Origin: Anoplopoma fimbria
Taxonomy: Eukaryota > Chordata > Actinopteri > Perciformes > Anoplopomatidae
Length of the DNA stretch: 64,000 nt
Direction: 5' to 3'
NCBI RefSeq assembly: GCF_027596085.1
Contig: NC_072469.1
Span: 13,599,914 to 13,663,913, forward strand
Shown here: positions 57,263 to 64,000 of the stretch, piece after piece
How positions within the stretch are numbered: position 1 is the stretch's first letter
Layout of the letters: each line of letters begins with the position of its first letter
Translations under genes and position numbers: made by a program
The notes under the pieces: model-generated
Database searches by the model: none
Told to the model about the DNA's origin: nothing
What the model saw: the letters and a program-made list of their open reading frames with translations, nothing else

Positions 57263-58047
57263 GATCTTATTAAAGATGCCATCAAATTGCATTATGGAAA
57301 GTGTAGGTTTTATTGTTCTTGATCCACAAGGCGTAAACAATATTTTTTTTTTCCTACGCTGCCTTGATTCTGACTATAATGTGTCTTGTGATAGTACAAA
57401 GGATGTGATTGGCTTAGGGGAACCATGGACCAAAGAGCCAATCATCATCAAGGAGCTGACATGGCCCTGCAGGATTTACAATCTCCCTAATAAACACCAA
57501 TGTCTTTCAAACTTTGTAATGCTGCAAGGCATTTTTGTTAAATTACATTTACATGGCCAGCATGACCATTACGGTGTGACATTGTAAAACAGCCTCATGT
57601 CTAACCCGAGATAACCCTCATGACATCATCAGGGTCAGAGGGCTGAGTAGGATTCCTCAAGACTAATAAATGGATTTGCATTGTTAAAATCAGTGTAATG
57701 CACCTTTAATCTGAGGCAAAACCGATAGGAACCCAATTTGTCTTCCTTCCTCTCTTTCCGTCTTCACTTAAGGAGTTAAAAATCAACGTGAGATAATAAC
57801 TCTCAGGGAGGAGCGGCCCACAACAGGGGATGTAGAAGCCCCCTCTGATGCTCAGAGTAACACAAACAAACACAAACTCCCCCCACTCCCATGTGTTCCA
57901 CGGGGGTGGGTGGCCACGTGGGCTAAGAGCTCTTGACCTGCGGGTGAATGTAATGCTGCCTGTCTCCGCTGCAGGCCAAGATATATACTTGCTTTGGCTA
58001 GCCTGTGTGTGGATCCTAACTGGTGCATGCACATACACATGAAAGCA

Positions 58048-58051
58048 ACAC

Positions 58052-58085
<34 letters not shown>
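58048..58085 (+). repeat. CA microsatellite
   Basis: About 38 bp of CA with one CG. Confidence 0.93.
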
Positions 58086-58087
<2 letters not shown>

Positions 58088-58314
58088 GGTGCTCCAGACA
58101 GGCTCGCCCCGGTCTTCTCCCTCCTCTTGTGACCGTTGAAAAAGGAGACAGCCATCCTCTGGAAAGCCCTGTGTAAATTTATACTGTATTTATTGGAGCG
58201 CCTGTTGCATTTTACTGTTCATTTGTCCCTGCGACTGGAACGGCATTTGCGCACGCCGCAAAGATGCAAAGACAAAGGCGTTATTTTTGGAGGCGTCCTG
58301 TTTCGCAGTTGAAA

Positions 58315-58351
58315 AACCAGTGTGCAAACCAGTGTGCAAACCAGTGTGCAG
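58315..58351 (+). repeat. three copies of a 12-mer
   Basis: AAACCAGTGTGC repeats exactly three times in tandem. Confidence 0.9.
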
Positions 58352-59740
58352 TTAAAATGATACGTGTTAAGTGAGGTGTGATGCAGTGAAAAGGACGATG
58401 TTCTGAATCCGACGATGCACCAAACATATACGTTTGGCAGAGTCTTTTCAGCTTCTGTCTTTTAAATGTTTTTTTCCAATTTTTACCTGTATGGAATTTC
58501 AATTGGATGTGGAAGTTACATATTTGCATTGTTAAAGCGTCCTGCACCCAATTTAAAAGAAAATGCGTATTTGAGACTATTGAGGCCATGCATGTAGTTT
58601 CAGTTTCATGTTCTCAGGTTTTGAGATCAGTCTGAGGTGAAGGTGAGTGGAATTTCATGTTCATCACTAAAGGTGTTAAATGGCGAACTCACTGTGAACA
58701 CCACATTGGAACTACTTATTCTCAAAGAAACTTCCGTAAAGTGCTGCTGATGTTGACTTTAAAAATGCTGTTGACCTGGCCAAGAGGGCAGGCACAGATA
58801 AACATTGAATGCATATCAATTTCATTCATAAAGGAAAAAAACAAACAAACAATAGATTACAGAGTAAAACCTAGTCCAGGCATCAACAGAAGAGGTTACA
58901 TAGGCACAGATAGTGTAAGATAAAAAGCATCAGGACATGACGCAAATGTTACTTAAGGTGGCAAAAACAGGTTGTGGTAAAAACTTGGGTTAACTTTTGT
59001 TTTAAACTGGCTAGAGAGGTGAGGGACTCTAGATCAAGTCTAGCCTGCAGATAATTGTGCATTTTAAAATAGACTACTTTTTCCAGTCTTGATCTGTCCG
59101 ACCTTGAATCCCAGCTAATTATTGTTACTTAAATTGTAGGTATTTTGTACAAGTGCAAACTTTGAGTATAGGTACATGGGTAACCTGTCTGAAATTGACT
59201 TGTACTTTAAAATATACCAATGCTGCATCCTGCCCATAGGAAGTGTAGACCATCTGACCAGATTGGATAATGTGTAATTGACTTTTTTTGCGCCAGCAAC
59301 ATTGCTAGTGCATGTTAATGTAAATATGGTGAATGTATATAAAGTGTACGCTCTCCTTTTAGCTCGGTTTTTGGTCTCCTCCAACTCTTGAGGAAAATAT
59401 TTTTTCATGTTCATCAACTAATTGGTAACATTATCAGTCTGCTGTTTGGAGCTGGCTATGTAGGGTAGTGTAGAGTAGGTTAATCAGAGCCTCTTCGCTG
59501 ACTGAACCGAAAACAGGAATGCCGACCGTAAAAACCAAAACAAAGAGCGAAAAGAGACAAGAATGTTTAGTAGAACTGATGAGCTAATTCTCTCTGGGTT
59601 TGTCATTTATAGAGCAACCCCTTTCACATTACAGATATTAATTGGAGCCGTTATTACACCAAAAATTATATTGGTGCAGCTTTTAATATATTTGTCCAAA
59701 ATGGTGCGCACCACAAATAAAATTCCATGCTCCTCCACTA

Positions 59741-60035
59741 TTCAATTCAATTCAATTCAATTCAGTTTATTTTGTATAGCCCAGAATCACAAATTACAAA
59801 TTTGCCTCAGAGGGCTTTACAATCTGTACACATGCGACATCCTCTGTCCTTCCCTCACATCGGCACAGGAAAAACTCCCCTAAAAAACCTCTTTAACAGG
59901 GAGAAAAAAGGAAGAAACCTACTGGGAGAACGACAGAGGAGGGATCCTTCTCCCAGGATGGACAGAATGCAATAGATGTCATGTGTACAGAATGAACAGC
60001 ATAACAGAGATACAACACATTCAATACATTGGAGT
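59741..60035 (-). mobile_element. 3' end of a non-LTR retrotransposon (or derived SINE)
   Basis: On the minus strand it reads through AGGCAAATTTGTAATTTGTG, then GGGCTATACAAAATAAA and a terminal run of TTGAA/AATTG pentamers, the 3' tail of a fish LINE family (I believe RTE/Expander-like, from memory). It also carries the usual TCCCAGTAGGTTTCTTCC-type segment. There is no reverse transcriptase in this copy, which is consistent with 5' truncation. Confidence 0.6.
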
Positions 60036-61689
60036 GGAGGCAGAAATCGCAGAGAATAAACCAGCTTCACTTCAAAACAGAAAAAAACACACATGGCAGC
60101 TCTGAAAAATATGATGAAGCGCACATTTCATTGATGAATAACGTGACCTTTTAATACACATTAACAGGTTGCATTCCCCCATATGAGAGCATTTGTCTGT
60201 ACACGGCATTTCCATTACAAGGAAACACATCTGAGACGGTGTGGCTACATGGGTACAATGGTGAGGCTCTCTGAGTGAATAGTGTGTGGGTGGTTTATGT
60301 TTGTGTATGTGCTTATGTTTCACTCTGTGATAGGCCGCTGCTGTTTTCACTGGATGAATATGAATACCGCACACCTACTCTTTTCCCACACACACGTACA
60401 GAACATCAGAGCGTTTTTTTTTTCTCTGTACACAAATAGCGGCGGAGCACTATAAATGAACATCCAAAATGCCAGCCAATTACTATGGTGTCCCTTTACT
60501 CAACCTCTCCATATTAAGCCCCGGTTGTCAAACAGATTGTCTCCGGTGCTCCGAGCAGCCCGCGCTGTGAAACAGTTTTCATTAAGGGAGGATTGCCATG
60601 GGCCTTAGGCTGGCGGCTTAATGTAATTTCACAGCTCAGCGTCCGTGCAGCCACTTCAGGGTCCAACCGTGGCCACCCACACCTTTACAAGAGCCAGCGA
60701 GAGGCGCTGAAAGGGTGACAGGCCGCTAGGAAGTTTTAGGAGCGAGGAGGGAGCCCCAAAATGAAATTCCAGCACAGGAAATGACTGCAATAATACCACA
60801 ACAGCCAGTAAGGCTTTGGAAATAAACATTTACAGAGATAGTCCTCGCAGAGGGTTTGTAATGAAGTGTTGGGGACGCAGAGACTCACTCAATAAGTGGG
60901 ATTCTTGCATTTATAATATGGAAATTATCAGAGATGCATTCCAAGATTTGGTTCAGTTACTGAATTCCTCAAAAGCTTTTCCTGGCTATATTTAAAATAA
61001 CAGTATTTTGTATAGAATATGGGATAAAGCATGAATTGTAGGCCCCCCAAAAAAGGTGGGTTTGTTGGAGAAAATGATAGAGGTGCTTAGGAAGATGTTC
61101 ATAAAGGACAGAACTTACATGCGTTACCAAAGTATGATCTAACCTATCGGGTACAGTAGATGTGAGGGCATTTTCTCAGATGTGTATTTTAACAGTTTTC
61201 TACCCTGATCACCTCTCGAGTATTAACTCCAAAGGTGTGAGCCGAGTGCGCACCAAAAGGCCCTATTAGAAACATGTGGAGAGCATCACATACTCAATGC
61301 GACATCTGGACAAAACTGAAAGTGAGATAGGCAAGTGTTTCATTTTCATGTTTTACAGCTTTGGAAAGAGCAAGAGGGCCTTGAATTCATGGCTTGGAAA
61401 GAAGAAGAGGTCCAAAGAGCATTAAAGCCAGGCTGTTGGAATCCCCACACACAAATACACGTGCACAAACGCTAGGACACACACATGCTGAAAGTCGGCA
61501 GATTATCCAACCAGGAGGACATAAAACGTAATTAGTACCTTTCTTCATTTTATAGAGGTCTCAGCCGACTCTCTTTTTCCATTTTTCTCTGCCTCACATG
61601 TCTAATGGTAATAGTTATTTAGAGGAATCTTTTTTCTTTCTCAAATTGAGATGAGAAGATTTATATAAATCTCATGTATGAGTGTTTAG

Positions 61690-62605
61690 TTTGACATGTT
61701 GGGGAATACACTTATTCTCTTTCTTGCCAAGAGATAGATATGAAGCTACACCCAGGAGAAAGTTAACTTGGGGAGTTATGTGGTGGACTATATTTCTTGG
61801 CCGGGAGTAGAGACTTAATACCTGGAGTAGGCTATTGCTGTCACCGTTAGGTTGCCAAACAACCAGCAGAGACTCCAGTAAACCCAGCATGTTATCCCCA
61901 GTAAAACCACAAATTGTTGTTTTTACACTTCCGTTTTTATACGGATTAAACAAACAACATATTGTTCCTTAATGAGTGATCTTTAGAGGTGTTGGTAGAC
62001 ACATATTTCCAGGATTCATGTTAAGCTAGGCTTAGAACATGCTTAGCCTAGGTTAGCATGAATATTGGAAATAGGTGGTAAACAGCTAACATGCCAGCTT
62101 ATTAGTTAAAAAAAATGGCCTACTGGCACACTAGTTAACACATTTCAGTTTTTGTTTTTGTTTAATCCAGGCTAGCAGTTCCCCCTGCCTCCATTTTTTA
62201 AATTCTAAACAAGACTAAAAATGTCCTGACTCCAGCTCTATATCTAAAGGAATAGCAAAGCCTTTTTGGAAATATGCTTTGTTTCTTTCTCAGAATTACA
62301 TGAAAATATCCATTTCACTCTCATATCTCACTCCTTTCGATATAAAGCAAGTGGTTAGCTTAGCTTAACATAAGGACTGCAAATAAGGGCAAACAGTTAT
62401 CCTGGCTTTATCCTAGGGTAACAAATTCACCCACAAGCTCACCAATTAACATGTTATATATTTGTCTTACACTTTTCCCCATGTTTACAACCTTAATGTT
62501 AAGCTAAGCTAACCCTCTTGTAGCTGTGGCTTCATGTTTACTTTACAGACATGAGTGTAATATCGATCTTCTCATGTCATTTTCAATTTGAGTATATCCC
62601 AAAGT
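61690..62605. mobile_element. foldback repeat, copies 5 and 6, adjoining
   Basis: The first copy runs from GTTTGACATGTTGGGGAATA to about 62060, with core CACAAATTGTTGTTTTTACA. The second runs from about 62240, with TTAGCTTAGCTTAACATAAG and the inverse TTAAGCTAAGCTAACCCTCT, ending in ATCGATCTTCTCATGTC. Arm remnants lie between them, so one copy may have inserted next to or into another. Confidence 0.7.
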
Positions 62606-62630
62606 GTGGACCTATTCCACATGACCATAA

Positions 62631-62631
<1 letters not shown>

Positions 62632-62698
<67 letters not shown>
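62632..62698 (+). repeat. CA microsatellite
   Basis: About 67 bp of CA directly after the last foldback copy. Confidence 0.96.
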
Positions 62699-62700
<2 letters not shown>

Positions 62701-64000
62701 TACACGCACGCACACATGACTTTCATGATGTTAGTACACCTAAGGCACCTCTACCATCTGCACATAATCCAGCGCATTAACTCATTACATCACTGTTGTA
62801 ATAAGTTTATTTTAAATAAAAGAACAAAGAGCACAGGTATATTCTTTGTCTACAAGAGCAAAGTAGTGGCTGAAACAACGGATGACGCAGTGAATGAGCA
62901 AAAGATGACAATCAGCCCAAGCTTCCCGTTATGAGTCACGAACAAGAGACACTCATGCTTATTCAGTGTGTCCACTGAGGTGTGCAGCCTCTTCATTTAA
63001 TATTTCCATAAGGTTGCATATGAGTGTACGCCAGGCAATCCCTGTAATAAGGAGGTAATGTATTCTGTGCCAATGGCAAAAAGGTACGCTTGAAACATCC
63101 CTCACAGGAGCAGTGAGTTTTCAACTTGACAGTGGACACATACATAATTAAGCCAACTAGAAAAAAATGAATATTTCATCTCAAAGCATTTTCATCTCCA
63201 AACATCAAAACACCTCAACGTCTCACATAATGAGCAAGGTAAATTAGTTCTATTCACAGAGGGAATACGCAACAAGGAATGCTCCCTCAAAGGACCTTGC
63301 CTAAAAAATAGATCAGCTTGGGAAGAAGAGGGGGAACTTATAACACTTATTTGTGTATTTTTGCCAGAATTCTTTGTGTCCTTGGAGGAAGCCGTCTTAA
63401 CATGCAAAAAAGAGCTAATTCTTTCCTATGATTGTTTGCCTAACCATTTCATTTTTTTCTTGCAAAGCTGTAATTGTGTTATTATGTTATATTACAGCGT
63501 CAGCTTTAATGCTTTGTAGCCTGATCTGACCATAACTCATACTGACCTGTAATTCACGACATGTCATCCGTGAGTCGCCGGAGGACTTTTGGGGTTTACG
63601 GATATGCAGGCACATGCCAATGGAGAGGATAAATTGTTCCATAACGTTGCCGCAGTTGAGTTTTACTAGTGTGGTCCACGCGAGCGCCAACTTTTCTCCA
63701 TTTCTGTGATGGCACCGACGCTCTCATATGTCTGACTTTCCGAAGAATAGCTTATAAATTATAGCTTTTAAATGGCTGTGTGGTACACGGGAGGGGAAAG
63801 TAGGTGCTGTGCATAGTGCAGCAGCAGCACCGGGCTGAAGAGAATTACTTTGACCGTCAAAACCTGACTCAGACTGGATCCCTGAACACCTTCATAGATG
63901 GGGAATTAACCTGCCACAGCTTGAAACGCTTTACTGAGCGCTGGTCGATACTGTCATTATCCTAAAGCAATTCTTAATTCTATTTGGCCCTGAGCTAAAG

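Larger units (their letters stand above)
53090..59740. other. upstream intergenic DNA, near part
   Basis: No supported gene. It contains TG/CA tracts (53543-53591, 53710-53761, 58048-58085), CT (54521-54552), an E-box palindrome with CRE (55119-55146), G-rich sequence around 55240-55800, a hAT-like repeat (56690-57262) and a tandem 12-mer (58315-58351). Unique, GC-balanced sequence at about 53900-54080 and 56060-56300 could be regulatory. Confidence 0.7.
60036..64000. other. upstream intergenic DNA, far part
   Basis: No supported gene. It contains a unique GC-balanced island at about 60440-60860, foldback repeat copies at about 61690-62605 and a CA tract (62632-62698). ORFs of 60-130 codons have no recognisable motif. 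Confidence 0.7.

Noticed and set aside
59115..59417. 100-codon minus-strand ORF
   Set aside because: No motif, AT-rich, no supporting context.

Overview
This is a vertebrate locus, almost certainly from a ray-finned fish and probably a percomorph. It holds one recognisable protein-coding gene, zeb1 (zinc finger E-box-binding homeobox 1, also called deltaEF1 or TCF8), complete and on the minus strand. The assignment rests on reading eight coding exons with consistent splice sites and phases. The protein shows the zeb1 N-terminus, two zinc-finger clusters, a central divergent homeodomain, CtBP-binding motifs and a glutamate-rich tail. I cannot tell whether it is the a or b teleost copy. The fish assignment comes from the dense dinucleotide repeats, compact introns and several repeat families I know from teleost genomes.

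Layout, low to high coordinate. 1-3.8 kb: DNA downstream of the gene. About 3.8-6.36 kb: the likely 3'UTR, with four miR-200b/c/429 and two miR-200a/141 seed matches and a foldback repeat inserted between the two site clusters. 6.36-19.6 kb: coding exons 8 to 2. 19.6-52.76 kb: a roughly 33 kb first intron holding repeats and many GC-balanced unique islands that look like regulatory DNA. 52.76-52.82 kb: coding exon 1, with a G-rich (sense strand) leader or promoter just above it. 52.9-64 kb: upstream intergenic DNA with old transposon fragments and no gene I can support.

How it works together. ZEB1 is a nuclear repressor that binds bipartite CACCT(G) sites with its two finger clusters and recruits CtBP, and its mRNA is held down by miR-200, which ZEB1 itself represses (established for vertebrates). 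The 3'UTR sites here match that loop. Intron 3 holds an unusually dense run of CAGGTG/CAGGTA hexamers, the core ZEB1 target, which raises the possibility of autoregulation.

The main anomaly is in coding exon 3: it is one base short of the conserved frame, at a run of four C, so the sequence as given would stop early in exon 4. An assembly indel is the simplest explanation. I found no novel gene system, CRISPR array, RNA gene or intact mobile element.
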